A stretch of DNA of 64,000 bases. Origin: Oceanobacillus iheyensis HTE831. Its GTDB lineage: Bacteria > Bacillota > Bacilli > Bacillales > Amphibacillaceae. The notes below the pieces were generated by a model. It was not told where the DNA came from and ran no database searches. It saw nothing but the letters and a program-made list of their open reading frames with translations. A program made the position numbers and the translations under genes. Positions 52,263 to 61,236 of the stretch are shown piece by piece (within the stretch, counting starts at the first letter, position 1; the number at the start of each line of letters is the position of its first letter). The stretch spans positions 350,501 through 414,500 of the forward strand of contig NC_004193.1 of assembly GCF_000011245.1 (NCBI RefSeq). Reading direction: 5' to 3'.

Positions 52263-52474
52263 GATATCTATACTATTAAATTAAATAGAGAAGTAGTTAT
52301 TATGGGATATCATGCGTTGATGGCTAAGTTATTTACGTCTAATTAAACATCTCTGGTATTTATTTTCTGAAATATAAGAATAATACATGTATAATAAAGG
52401 TAGTAATTTATAGCATAGCTGAATAATACTGGATTCAAATAAAAGGGTATACCTAACGAGGAGGTAACTGTTTA

Positions 52475-53323
52475 ATGGAGCTAAAAAAACCTACTACCTA
52501 TTCTAGTATCGCTTCATATCTAGCAGAAGCAAATAAAAATCCAATAAAAAGATGTGGTTATATAGGCGAAAATACGAACGAGATAAAAGAAGTATTAATG
52601 GAAGATTTTAGATTAGAAGAAATGATGGTTGCCGTAGACGGAGACGAGATTGTAGGAGTGGTTGCTTTTGATCACGAAGATGGGGAAGCAGAAGTTTGGG
52701 GTCCAGTAGTAACAAGTGAAAATCCAATTCAAACTGCAAATAGTCTCTGGTCTCAACATCCGTTCACAAAACAAAAATGGAAATTCCAATTTTTTTATCA
52801 TGTAGAAAATGAAGAGATGAGATCATTTGCGAAAAACTTAAATGCAACCGTAAATGGGTATCATACCGTTCTCCAATGCAATCAATTTACGAGCACAAGT
52901 AATACGAATTATGAAGAAATAGATATATATAATACTAAGATGACCGATAGTTTTAAGGCATTGCATGATACCCTTTTTCCTGGTACATATTATCCAGCAG
53001 AGATAATCCTCGATCGTCTAACAGATGAACATCGATTATTAGTTCGAACAAATGGTGACGATGATGTAATTGGTTATGCTTATTTAGAAGGAAATAAACA
53101 GTTTAAAGAAGGGAGTGTAGAATTTATAGGAGTGGATTCTGCTTATCGAAAACAAGGCATAGGGAAGCAATTATTACAGCAAAGTATGATACTACTTATG
53201 ATAGAAATGGAAATACCAACTTTGGATTTGACAGTTAATGACGAGAATATAGGTGCCATTCACCTTTATGAATCAGTTGGGTTTAAAAAGGTGAATAACT
53301 TTGTGCACTATGAATTAAGATGA
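52475..53323 (+). CDS. GNAT protein with two acetyltransferase-like halves
   Basis: A 282-residue protein. The C-terminal half is a complete GNAT domain (VEFIGVDSAYRKQGIGKQLLQQ with the acetyl-CoA loop; LTVNDENIGAIHLYESVGF). The N-terminal half has a degenerate GNAT-like layout (EMMVAVDGDEIVGVVAFDHEDGE). Tandem-GNAT proteins of this size are common in Bacillus. GAGGAGGT precedes the ATG. It is followed after 30 bases by another GNAT gene, probably in the same transcript. Confidence 0.8.
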   Translation: MELKKPTTYSSIASYLAEANKNPIKRCGYIGENTNEIKEVLMEDFRLEEMMVAVDGDEIVGVVAFDHEDGEAEVWGPVVTSENPIQTANSLWSQHPFTKQKWKFQFFYHVENEEMRSFAKNLNATVNGYHTVLQCNQFTSTSNTNYEEIDIYNTKMTDSFKALHDTLFPGTYYPAEIILDRLTDEHRLLVRTNGDDDVIGYAYLEGNKQFKEGSVEFIGVDSAYRKQGIGKQLLQQSMILLMIEMEIPTLDLTVNDENIGAIHLYESVGFKKVNNFVHYELR

Positions 53324-53353
53324 TTATTTAAAGGAACTAGTGAGGAGATTTAA

Positions 53354-53803
53354 ATGATACGTCGATTACAAGATGGAGAAAATGTTCCAATGAAACTATT
53401 ATTAATGGCGGATCCATCTGAGAGTATAGTGAAGAGTTATGTAAGAAGAGGGGTTTGTTATGTATTGGAGAAAAAGAAGCAATTAATCGGAGAATATGTA
53501 CTTATCCCAACAAGACCGGAGACTATAGAAATAGTAAACGTGGCTGTTGATGAATACTTTCAGGGTCAAGGATTTGGAAAGAAACTTATTCTTCATGCAA
53601 TTGAAGAATCAAAAAGATTAGGATATAAAACGATTGAAATAGGTACGGGGAATTCGAGTGTTCATCAACTCGCGTTATACCAGAAATGTGGATTTCGAAT
53701 AACCAGTATTGATCGTGATTTTTTTGTGCGGCATTATAAGGAACCAATTTTTGAAAATGGAATACAGGTAATGGATATGGTTCGTTTATCAATGGATATT
53801 TAG
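53354..53803 (+). CDS. GNAT acetyltransferase
   Basis: A 149-residue acetyltransferase with VNVAVDEYFQGQGFGKKLILHAIE (acetyl-CoA loop) and EIGTGNSSVHQLALYQKCGFRI. Upstream GAGGAG fixes the start. Paired with the preceding GNAT gene. Substrate unknown. Confidence 0.82.
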   Translation: MIRRLQDGENVPMKLLLMADPSESIVKSYVRRGVCYVLEKKKQLIGEYVLIPTRPETIEIVNVAVDEYFQGQGFGKKLILHAIEESKRLGYKTIEIGTGNSSVHQLALYQKCGFRITSIDRDFFVRHYKEPIFENGIQVMDMVRLSMDI

Positions 53804-53875
53804 AAAGAGGCAGTTGTAAAAGTGGAAATATATAATGAGTCATCTGGTAAAGGAGTAGAAAATATATAGCTAAAA

Positions 53876-53922
53876 GGGACAGTAACTCGCTTAACCAAGA
53901 GGTAAGCGGAATAAACTGTCCC
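53876..53922. terminator. Stem-loop between a plus- and a minus-strand gene
   Basis: Outer arms GGGACAGT and ACTGTCCC with inner CGCTTA/TAAGCG; T-rich downstream on the plus strand only. It is probably a weak terminator or a small repeat. Confidence 0.5.
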
Positions 53923-53995
53923 CCAACGTTTCTTTTATGTGGTACTAAATGAAGTAGAGTAGTTAGGCCTCATGCCCACTCAATAAAGTATTACT

Positions 53996-55300
53996 TTATT
54001 CAAACTGTTGAAAGACAGCCTGCTGAGGTACAGGATAAATACTCTTTCCAGCAATTGAATTAATAATTTTTTGATTACGAAGTACAGATAAGCCTAAGTT
54101 AGTGGCACTAGAACCATGAGAATGCTCTAAGTTAGTTAATGTATAAATATGATTATGGCGTTCCTTTTTAAAAGCTAAACGATAATCTTTGGTCACTTTA
54201 TACAGATGTTTATCTTCCCATATGATCTGTTCGGAAAAACGTTGTAACCAATCTGGAAGATTCGGTTTATATCCCGTTGCAAGAATAACTTTATCGGAAG
54301 AATGTGTGAATTCCTCTTGCTTTAGCCATTGCTCACAGGTTAGCTGATAAGTCGATTGGGACGTATCTTTATTAATATCCTTAACAGAAGTGGAAGATTG
54401 AATAGTAACGGATGGATTGTCTGCGTGAATCGAACGGTTATACATAATTTCATAAATCTTATTTAACATGACAGGGTCGACACCGTTCCGAACGCTATCC
54501 AATGTTTTCAGTGATTCTTGTCTTCCTTCAAACGATAATTTATGGAAGTAATCGATAAACTCAGGTGAAAAAACTTCTTTACCAAGGCTTGTTTCATCTT
54601 TTTGAAAGAAACCACCCGAACGAGTGAACCAAGTTAAATCATATCCATGCTTTTTTTGATCCTTTAACAAATCATAAAAAACCTCAGATGCACTTTGTCC
54701 AGAACCTACAACCGTTATAGATTTGGAATTCTTGATTGAATCCTCAAGATATAAATATCTGCTTGTATGTGTGACATCTTCGTTTGGAAAACCCTGTAAA
54801 GGTTTAGGGATATTCGGGATACTTCCCGTACCTAATACGATATGACGAGAGAAGTAAGATGTGGTTGTTTGATCAACGAGGTTCTCCACAATCACCTCAT
54901 AATGAGGCGAGCTTTCTTCGGTGTGGTCAATAACATCAACCACGCGCATCCCAAAATAACAGTGATTGAGGTTAGATACAACCCACTGACAATAATCATT
55001 ATACTGTTCTCTTGGTATGGTAAAGCGATTAAAGAAATAAAATTGATACAGTCTATTATGTACATGTAAATAGTTTAAAAATGTATGAGGGCTTGTCGGA
55101 TTAGCGAATGTTACTAAGTCTGCTAAAAATGGAGTTTGCATATCCATCCCTTCTATAAGCATGCCCGGATGCCAATTAAACTCCATTTCTTGCTCGAAGT
55201 ACATTGCATCAACTTCTGCTGTTTCTTCTGTTAAAACAGCAAGGCTTAAATTAAATGGACCTACTCCGATACCAATTAAGTCGTGTATTTTCTTGTTCAT
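53996..55300 (-). CDS. Lysine N6-hydroxylase / ornithine N5-oxygenase family enzyme
   Basis: A 434-residue flavin N-hydroxylating monooxygenase. FAD site IGVGPFNLSLAVL at the N-terminus, NADPH site VVGSGQSASEVFYDLL at about 200, the family LATGYKPNLPDWL near 340, and SHGSSATNLGLSVLRNQKII at the end. It hydroxylates the side-chain amine of lysine or ornithine for hydroxamate siderophores, as IucD/PvdA do. The ATG at 55300 has GGAGG eight bases ahead; the longer frame lies upstream of it. No siderophore synthetase is nearby, so the product is unclear. Confidence 0.9.
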   Translation of the reverse strand: MNKKIHDLIGIGVGPFNLSLAVLTEETAEVDAMYFEQEMEFNWHPGMLIEGMDMQTPFLADLVTFANPTSPHTFLNYLHVHNRLYQFYFFNRFTIPREQYNDYCQWVVSNLNHCYFGMRVVDVIDHTEESSPHYEVIVENLVDQTTTSYFSRHIVLGTGSIPNIPKPLQGFPNEDVTHTSRYLYLEDSIKNSKSITVVGSGQSASEVFYDLLKDQKKHGYDLTWFTRSGGFFQKDETSLGKEVFSPEFIDYFHKLSFEGRQESLKTLDSVRNGVDPVMLNKIYEIMYNRSIHADNPSVTIQSSTSVKDINKDTSQSTYQLTCEQWLKQEEFTHSSDKVILATGYKPNLPDWLQRFSEQIIWEDKHLYKVTKDYRLAFKKERHNHIYTLTNLEHSHGSSATNLGLSVLRNQKIINSIAGKSIYPVPQQAVFQQFE

Positions 55301-55501
55301 TTTTTTTCCTCCGAGAAATAGTAATAATTTAGGATAAATCATACGTTATCTATTCCCTAATCGAATACGATATAAACGGGGGAGAGCGGAAAGATATATT
55401 AAGATCTCCTAAGGAAGTAGAATATTTTCTTCAATCATTCAGAAGAGTTATGTAAAAATGAGAAGATATTATGAAGATGAACAAGCCTGAAAACAACAGG
55501 C

Positions 55502-55684
55502 TTATTCCGTCTTTATCGAGAAATATACAATTAAGCCTATAGTTGTTGCTAGTAAAATAGCAAAAATAGAAACAAATAAGTATCCGACGGGTATTGATAC
55601 GACAAAAAAGTCGATAATGAACAATAAGAATACTAATATAATAGAAACTGCATAGGCACTGAGTGTAACTTTTCGTTTATTCAT
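55502..55684 (-). CDS. Small two-helix membrane protein
   Basis: A 60-residue protein with two hydrophobic helices (about 10-28 and 33-55) and a short charged tail. GGGAG precedes the ATG. No family was recognised; such small proteins are frequent and poorly studied in Bacillaceae. A short stem AAGCCTG/CAGGCTT overlaps its end. Confidence 0.6.
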   Translation of the reverse strand: MNKRKVTLSAYAVSIILVFLLFIIDFFVVSIPVGYLFVSIFAILLATTIGLIVYFSIKTE

Positions 55685-55760
55685 GATGTGTCTCCCTTCG
55701 ACTTGTCCTTAAGTTCTGTTTACCCGATGAACCTTTTCTTGAAACAACCAAAAAAATGTA

Positions 55761-55791
55761 TTGACCTATACGCAGCGTAAACCTTTAAACT
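55761..55791 (+). promoter_or_regulatory. MerR-type promoter with 19-bp spacer
   Basis: TTGACC (55761-55766) and TAAACT (55786-55791) are separated by 19 bases, the over-long spacing that MerR proteins correct. The dyad TACGCAGCGTA lies at 55769-55779 within the spacer, where MerR proteins bind. The controlled gene is the merR-type gene itself. Confidence 0.85.
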
Positions 55792-55813
55792 GAAATTATC
55801 AGGAGGTGATGAA

Positions 55814-56578
55814 GTGGATTATACCGTAAAGCAAATAGCAGACTTATCAGGTGTTAGTGCACGAACACTTCGATATTATGATCAAATTAATCTGCTTAAG
55901 CCAAAGATGGTAAATGATTCTGGATATCGCATTTATGGTGAGGAAGAAATTAATCGTCTGCAGCAAATACTCCTTTATCGATCCATGGGGATGAAGTTGG
56001 AGCAAATTCAATCTGTTCTCGATGATTCTACATTTGATATCCATATTGCTTTGGAAGAACACCGTAAACAACTACTGGCAAAACGGAAGCAAATTGACCA
56101 CTTATTACTGACTGTCGATAAGACGATACGTTATCAAAAAGGAGAATTAAATATGTCGAATAACGAGAAGTTCGAAGGGTTTAAAAAAGAACAATTGGAA
56201 GAAAATGAGAAGATGTTTGGTGATGAAATCCGTCAAAAATATGGAGAAGAGGCAGTAAATGCTTCTAATCAACAATGGATGAATATGAGTGAGAAAGATT
56301 TTAAGAAGATGCAGGAAATAGAAGATGAATTGTTTATGACATTAGACCAATTAGATCAATCAAAAGATTTAGATTCCAAAGAAGCACAGCAAGCGTTTGA
56401 CCTTCATAAGAATTGGTTATTGTATAGTTGGTCAGAGTATTCTGCTGAAGCACACAAAGGGTTAGCGGAAATGTATGCAGCAGATGATCGTTTTAGAAAG
56501 TATTATAACGACAAAGCGGGTAAGGAAATTGTAGATTTACTTCGCGACGTAATAGTGAAGTATGCGAACCAACAATAA
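55814..56578 (+). CDS. MerR-family regulator with TipAS drug-binding domain (Mta/TipA-like)
   Basis: A 254-residue protein: a MerR HTH (residues 1-70, YTVKQIADLSGVSARTLRYYD), a coiled-coil linker (75-110) and a TipAS-type domain (about 115-254). TipA and Mta bind thiopeptides or other drugs and activate promoters with a 19-bp spacer, as here. GTG start with AGGAGGTG five bases upstream. Inside the gene a second RBS, AAGGAG (56139-56144), stands eight bases before an in-frame ATG at 56153, which would give the free TipAS domain. Confidence 0.9.
   Translation: MDYTVKQIADLSGVSARTLRYYDQINLLKPKMVNDSGYRIYGEEEINRLQQILLYRSMGMKLEQIQSVLDDSTFDIHIALEEHRKQLLAKRKQIDHLLLTVDKTIRYQKGELNMSNNEKFEGFKKEQLEENEKMFGDEIRQKYGEEAVNASNQQWMNMSEKDFKKMQEIEDELFMTLDQLDQSKDLDSKEAQQAFDLHKNWLLYSWSEYSAEAHKGLAEMYAADDRFRKYYNDKAGKEIVDLLRDVIVKYANQQ
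56153..56578 (+). CDS. Predicted internal translation product: free TipAS-like domain
   Basis: From an in-frame ATG within the MerR-TipAS gene, 141 residues (MSNNEKFEGFKKEQLEENE...) covering only the drug-binding domain. AAGGAG lies eight bases upstream, an optimal spacing, at the boundary between the coiled coil and the domain. In Streptomyces tipA an internal start makes the separate TipAS protein that binds thiostrepton. Equivalent use here is inference from sequence. Confidence 0.6.
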   Translation: MSNNEKFEGFKKEQLEENEKMFGDEIRQKYGEEAVNASNQQWMNMSEKDFKKMQEIEDELFMTLDQLDQSKDLDSKEAQQAFDLHKNWLLYSWSEYSAEAHKGLAEMYAADDRFRKYYNDKAGKEIVDLLRDVIVKYANQQ

Positions 56579-56590
56579 TTGATTATAAAG

Positions 56591-56632
56591 AGCCTCTAGT
56601 CATTGGTACTAGAGGCTTATAAAATTTTTAGA
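56591..56632 (+). terminator. Terminator after the MerR-type gene
   Basis: AGCCTCTAGT and ACTAGAGGCT around a 7-nt loop; the T run after it is interrupted. Confidence 0.65.
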
Positions 56633-56752
56633 AACTTTTTTAGCGATGAATCGTAAAATAGTTGATAATTCTTTTAATGATGTAAGATGCAAAAGGTCGT
56701 GTGTATAATAAATTAGTATTTAAATTGTAGAATTAAATTTGGGGGGGCTATT

Positions 56753-57397
56753 GTGGAATTTATATTTACTTACCAATGGGAAATATTTATCGTAGCAGAA
56801 ATCTTATCTGTGATAATGCTCTTGTTATTTGGAATAACAAGATATCTTCTAGATAGAAAACAGCTTAGCGCCATCTTTATAATTTTATTTTTAGTACTTC
56901 TTATTATGGAAGCTTTACTTGGTATTTGGGTTTATCAACAAACGGGAGAAATTTCTAACTTTCAAATCATTATTACACTATTTGTAGTTTATGCTTGTAC
57001 ATTTGGTATCACCGATTTTAAACGGTTAGATCGCTGGATGAGAAAGGTAATAGGAAAATGGAGAAGCAAAGAACTATTAACGGAAAGAGATAGAGAGATA
57101 ATGGCAAAACAACAGAATCCAAAATATATTGCCAAAAAATATCGTTATTCTTCTATTATTCATCTTATTGTTTTTGCTTCTGTTCAATTCATTTTATGGA
57201 TCTATGGACTAGGTGGTACGGAAAGTATATTGGATTATATCACCGACTTATCGTGGATTGAAAATGGTGACTATAGACAATCTCCATATGCGAACGAAAC
57301 AGCATTTGGATTATCCATGGTTTGGGGGATTATTTTTATTATTGATTTTATTTATTCATGGTCGTATACGATCTTTCCAAGTAAAGAGGAGAAATAA
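56753..57397 (+). CDS. Polytopic membrane protein of unknown function
   Basis: A 214-residue protein with about five hydrophobic helices (9-28, 38-58, 70-86, 130-150, 188-208) and a charged cytoplasmic loop (RWMRKVIGKWRSKELLTERDREIM). GTG start behind GGGGGGG. No family recognised. The deaminase gene begins 41 bases after it (57439). Confidence 0.65.
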   Translation: MEFIFTYQWEIFIVAEILSVIMLLLFGITRYLLDRKQLSAIFIILFLVLLIMEALLGIWVYQQTGEISNFQIIITLFVVYACTFGITDFKRLDRWMRKVIGKWRSKELLTERDREIMAKQQNPKYIAKKYRYSSIIHLIVFASVQFILWIYGLGGTESILDYITDLSWIENGDYRQSPYANETAFGLSMVWGIIFIIDFIYSWSYTIFPSKEEK

Positions 57398-57438
57398 ATC
57401 TGATAATTTGGTAAACTAATATGAAGGGGGAAGATAGC

Positions 57439-57918
57439 ATGCAAACAAATCCAAATCATCAGCTATTCATGTCAAAGGCTATTGAATTAGCAGTTAGTAA
57501 TATCTCTCAAGGTGGGGGGCCTTTTGGAGCTGTGATTATAAAAGATAATAAAATAATTGCAGAAGGAACAAACCAAGTAACCAATTACAATGACCCAACT
57601 GCACATGCTGAAGTTCAAGCAATTCGCCAAGCTTGCGAGAAGCTTTCGACTTTTGAGTTGAAAGGCTGTACCCTTTATACGAGTTGTGAACCATGTCCAA
57701 TGTGTTTAGGTGCAATCTATTGGGCAAGAGTTGATGCGGTATATTATGGAGCGAATCGAAAAGATGCCGCAAAGATTAATTTTGATGACGATTTAATCTA
57801 TCAAGAAATTGACCTTCATCCTAGTTCCCGTAAACTACCTTTTATCACAATTCCTACAAACGATTCCTTACTTCCCTTTGAAACATGGGAAAAATATACA
57901 AATAAGACGCATTACTAG
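57439..57918 (+). CDS. guaD: Nucleoside deaminase, guanine deaminase type
   Basis: A 159-residue CDA-superfamily enzyme with zinc-binding HAEVQAIR (His plus catalytic Glu) and PCPMCLGAI (two Cys). The C-terminal EIDLHPSSRKLPF is the swapped tail typical of GuaD. It deaminates guanine to xanthine. The start at 57439 has GGGGGAAG upstream; the open frame reaches 57421, overlapping that site. It lies before the NAD-salvage genes but probably has its own terminator-free transcript. Confidence 0.86.
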   Translation: MQTNPNHQLFMSKAIELAVSNISQGGGPFGAVIIKDNKIIAEGTNQVTNYNDPTAHAEVQAIRQACEKLSTFELKGCTLYTSCEPCPMCLGAIYWARVDAVYYGANRKDAAKINFDDDLIYQEIDLHPSSRKLPFITIPTNDSLLPFETWEKYTNKTHY

Positions 57919-57965
57919 ATGTCAAATATGAATTGACATCTTCTTTTTTTGGCGTATAATAATTA

Positions 57966-57989
57966 GTAATTATAAAATTACAAATTACT
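57966..57989. promoter_or_regulatory. Candidate NrtR operator upstream of the nrtR-pncB-nadE run
   Basis: GTAATT-ATAA-AATTAC at 57966-57981 is a perfect 6-4-6 dyad, and a second AATTACT half follows at 57983. It lies 22 bases before the NrtR-like start codon. The match to known NrtR sites is not verified. Confidence 0.6.
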
Positions 57990-58010
57990 TCAAAAAATTG
58001 AGGTGAAGTT

Positions 58011-58826
58011 ATGCCCAAATTCGATCAAAAACAAGCATTTTTACAACCGAATTCTTCAAAAAAATATATAACTCCAGATGGGTATACAAGTGATATTGCT
58101 GTCTTTACTATCGTATCGAATACGATTGTTGAGAATACAAGTAAACGAAAAGTACTACCAAAAAAATTATTAAAACTACTTTTAATTCGAAGGGTTGAAA
58201 TAGACAAGCATGGAAATCCAAATGTTGAGGGTGGAAAGTGGGCGTTGCCTGGAGGCTTTGTGGACGCAAAACAGCAAGAGACAGCCCATGAATCAGCGAT
58301 GAGAGAATTAGTAGAAGAAACGGGTGTTGATCAAGTATATCTAAAACATTTTGGAGTTTATGATGACTGGGGACGTGATCCAAGAGGGTGGATTATATCC
58401 AATGCGCACTACGCCATCGTTCCTGAAGGTAAATTAACTAATCGCAAAGCAGCAGACGATGCGGCTGAAGTGAGATTGGTTTCTATAGAAGAAGCGTTTG
58501 AATTACCATTAGCGTTTGATCATCGTCAAATTATTGATGACGCCTTAAAGCGAATTGAAAGAGATATGTTGAATACAGATATAGCGAAGAATTTTTTGTT
58601 ACATGAATTTACATTATCAGAACTCCAAGGAGTATTACTTACGGTATCTAATCATCCGAAAATAGCAAATAAATCTGTTTTTTTCACAAAAGCACCGAAG
58701 CTTCCTTTTTTAGAAAAAGTTGTTGATGAAACTGGAAATTGGAAGAAAACAGAGCGGAATTCTTATCGACCATCGCAATTATATCGGTTTACGAATCAAG
58801 TAATTGTACCATCTATCTGGGAATAA
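58011..58826 (+). CDS. nrtR: NrtR-like Nudix-HTH regulator of NAD salvage
   Basis: A 271-residue protein. Residues 25-170 are a Nudix domain and about 180-270 a winged-helix domain (FLLHEFTLSELQGVLLTVS; YRPSQLYRF), the NrtR layout. The Nudix box GGFVDAKQQETAHESAMREL has two extra residues between the glycines and the catalytic Glu, which probably removes hydrolysis, as in many NrtRs that sense ADP-ribose. It sits directly ahead of pncB and nadE, the classical NrtR targets. GAGGTG precedes the ATG. Confidence 0.85.
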   Translation: MPKFDQKQAFLQPNSSKKYITPDGYTSDIAVFTIVSNTIVENTSKRKVLPKKLLKLLLIRRVEIDKHGNPNVEGGKWALPGGFVDAKQQETAHESAMRELVEETGVDQVYLKHFGVYDDWGRDPRGWIISNAHYAIVPEGKLTNRKAADDAAEVRLVSIEEAFELPLAFDHRQIIDDALKRIERDMLNTDIAKNFLLHEFTLSELQGVLLTVSNHPKIANKSVFFTKAPKLPFLEKVVDETGNWKKTERNSYRPSQLYRFTNQVIVPSIWE

Positions 58827-58887
58827 ATTGATTTTGCGCTTATGAATCCATAGAAAGTAGCGCATTCTATAATTTAGGAGGAAAACA

Positions 58888-60351
58888 ATGAATTACATTG
58901 ATGACAGCTTGGCATTACATACGGATTTATATCAAATTAATATGGCAGAAACATATTGGAATGACGATGTTCATAATAGGAAAGCAGTGTTTGATCTATA
59001 TTTCCGCAGCCTTCCATTTGGAAACGGATATGGAGTGTATGCTGGTTTAGAACGGATAATCGAGTATATGAATAATTTTCGATTTACAGATGCAGATCTA
59101 ACTTATTTAAAAGAGATTGGTTATCAAGATGACTTTATCGAATATTTAAAAAGTATACGCTTCACTGGTACGATTAAGTCAATGAAAGAAGGGGAAATCG
59201 TATTTGCCAATGAGCCGATTCTTCGTGTAGAGGCTAGTCTTGCTGAGGCGCAATTATTAGAAACAGCTTTATTAAATATTGTTAATTACCAAACGCTTAT
59301 TGCTACCAAAGCATCGCGTATTCGCCAGCTTGTAGGAGATCAGCTTGTAATGGAATTTGGAACGAGAAGAGCGCAGGAAATGGATGCAGCAGTTTGGGGT
59401 ACTCGCGCTGCATTTATTGGAGGCTTTAGTGCAACGAGTAATGTCCGTGCAGGCAAATTATTTGGTATTCCTGTCTCAGGAACCCATGCGCACTCGATGA
59501 TTCAGGCGTATCGAGATGAATATAAAGCGTTTATGAAGTACGCCGAACGACACAAAGACTGTGTGTTTCTTGTTGATACATACGATACATTACGTTCAGG
59601 AGTTCCGAACGCTATTAAAGCTGCAAAAGAGCTAGGGGATAGTATTAATTTCCAAGGAATACGATTAGACAGCGGAGATTTAGCTTATTTATCAAAAGAA
59701 GCAAGAAGAATGCTTGATGAAGCTGGTTTTCCAGATGCAAAAATTTATGCATCGAATGATTTAGATGAATATACGATTGCAAGTCTTCTCGCACAGGGAG
59801 CGAAGATTGATGTGTGGGGAATTGGAACAAAGCTGATTACTGCGTATGATCAACCTGCACTAGGTGCAGTATATAAACTTGTGTCTATTGAAGATGAAAA
59901 TGGGGATATGAAAGATACCATTAAATTATCAGGAAATCCAGAAAAAATGACAACACCTGCTATGAAAAAGGTTTACCGAATTATAAATAAGGAAAATCAA
60001 CATAGTGAAGGAGATTATCTCACGCTGGAAAATGAGTATCCAAATGAACAAGAAGAAGTGATGTTATTCCATCCGGTGCATACTTACTATAAAAAGTTTG
60101 TTTCTAATTTTGAAGCTGTAAATCTCCATCATGATATTTTCATTGATGGACAACTTGTTTATGAATGTCCTGATTTGGCAGAGATTCAATTATTTACTGA
60201 AAATCAACTTAATTTATTCTGGGACGAGTATAAAAGAACAAACTATCCGGCTGAGTATCCGGTCGATTTAAGTGAAGCATTATGGAATAATAAGATGAAT
60301 CATATTGAACGAGTGAAACAAGCAGTAAAAGATAAAATTAATAAACGATAA
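58888..60351 (+). CDS. pncB: Nicotinate phosphoribosyltransferase
   Basis: A 487-residue enzyme: HTDLYQINMAETYW at the start, catalytic and PRPP-binding residues in VMEFGTRRAQEMDAAVWGTRAAFIGG and GIRLDSGDLAYLS, and SNDLDEYTIASLLAQGAKIDVWGIGT. It joins nicotinate to PRPP to give nicotinate mononucleotide, the entry step of NAD salvage. Good RBS AGGAGG. nadE follows after 17 bases. Confidence 0.95.
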   Translation: MNYIDDSLALHTDLYQINMAETYWNDDVHNRKAVFDLYFRSLPFGNGYGVYAGLERIIEYMNNFRFTDADLTYLKEIGYQDDFIEYLKSIRFTGTIKSMKEGEIVFANEPILRVEASLAEAQLLETALLNIVNYQTLIATKASRIRQLVGDQLVMEFGTRRAQEMDAAVWGTRAAFIGGFSATSNVRAGKLFGIPVSGTHAHSMIQAYRDEYKAFMKYAERHKDCVFLVDTYDTLRSGVPNAIKAAKELGDSINFQGIRLDSGDLAYLSKEARRMLDEAGFPDAKIYASNDLDEYTIASLLAQGAKIDVWGIGTKLITAYDQPALGAVYKLVSIEDENGDMKDTIKLSGNPEKMTTPAMKKVYRIINKENQHSEGDYLTLENEYPNEQEEVMLFHPVHTYYKKFVSNFEAVNLHHDIFIDGQLVYECPDLAEIQLFTENQLNLFWDEYKRTNYPAEYPVDLSEALWNNKMNHIERVKQAVKDKINKR

Positions 60352-60368
60352 ATTAAGGAGGAAAATGC

Positions 60369-61196
60369 ATGAGTGATTTACAAAAAACGATCATTGAAGA
60401 TTTGCATGTTGAACCTGAAATTGATCCGAAACAAGAAATTCGTACGCGAGTAGACTTTTTAAAATCATATTTAAAAAAGCATACATTCTCAACAGGATAT
60501 GTATTAGGTATGTCTGGTGGACAAGACTCCACTTTGTTATCAAAGCTCACGCAAATCGCAGTAAATGAACTAAACGAGGAAAACTCTACAAATACATATC
60601 AGTTTATTGGTATGAAGTTACCCTATGGTGTTCAAAAAGATGCCGATGATGTGGATGATGCGATTAAGTTTGTTGAACCAAGTAAAGTATTGACAGTAAA
60701 TATTAAAGAATCTGTAGATGCAAGTGTAAAAGCTTTAGATGGAGCAGGCGTGGAAATTAGTGATTTTCTAAAAGGAAATGAGAAAGCAAGAGAACGCATG
60801 AAAGCTCAATATAGTGTGGCAGGAGCATTTAACTGTTTTGTTTTAGGGACAGATCATGCAGCAGAAGCTGTAACAGGTTTTTATACAAAACATGGTGATG
60901 GCGCTTGTGATTTAGCACCTTTATTTGGTCTTAATAAACGCCAAGGTAAGCAGATGTTAGTCGCATTAAATTGTCCGGAGCATTTATATAATAAGAAACC
61001 TACTGCTGATCTGGAAGATGATCGACCAGCTTTACCAGATGAAGAAGCATTGGGAGTTACTTATGAACAAATTGATGAATTCTTAGAAGGAAAAGAGGTA
61101 GCAGAAGACAGTAAGCGAACAATTGAAGGTCATTATTTAAAAACCATGCATAAACGTGAAGGTGAAGTAACGTTATATGATCAATGGTGGAAATAA
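60369..61196 (+). CDS. nadE: NAD synthetase, ammonia-dependent
   Basis: A 275-residue NadE with P-loop [44 protein letters not shown] and KKPTADLED, all typical of the ammonia-type enzyme. It makes NAD from deamido-NAD, completing the path started by PncB. AAGGAGG precedes the ATG. A terminator follows. Confidence 0.96.
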   Translation: MSDLQKTIIEDLHVEPEIDPKQEIRTRVDFLKSYLKKHTFSTGYVLGMSGGQDSTLLSKLTQIAVNELNEENSTNTYQFIGMKLPYGVQKDADDVDDAIKFVEPSKVLTVNIKESVDASVKALDGAGVEISDFLKGNEKARERMKAQYSVAGAFNCFVLGTDHAAEAVTGFYTKHGDGACDLAPLFGLNKRQGKQMLVALNCPEHLYNKKPTADLEDDRPALPDEEALGVTYEQIDEFLEGKEVAEDSKRTIEGHYLKTMHKREGEVTLYDQWWK

Positions 61197-61203
61197 ATTT
61201 AGC

Positions 61204-61236
61204 AAAGAATGAGTTGTTAGAAGCTCATTCTTTTTT
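61204..61236 (+). terminator. Terminator of the NAD-salvage operon
   Basis: AAAGAATGAG with CTCATTCTTTTTT and a loop of about ten bases. Confidence 0.88.

Noticed and set aside
55300..55400. Fur box upstream of the N-hydroxylase gene
   Set aside because: GATAA and TTATC words occur but do not form the 7-1-7 Fur pattern.
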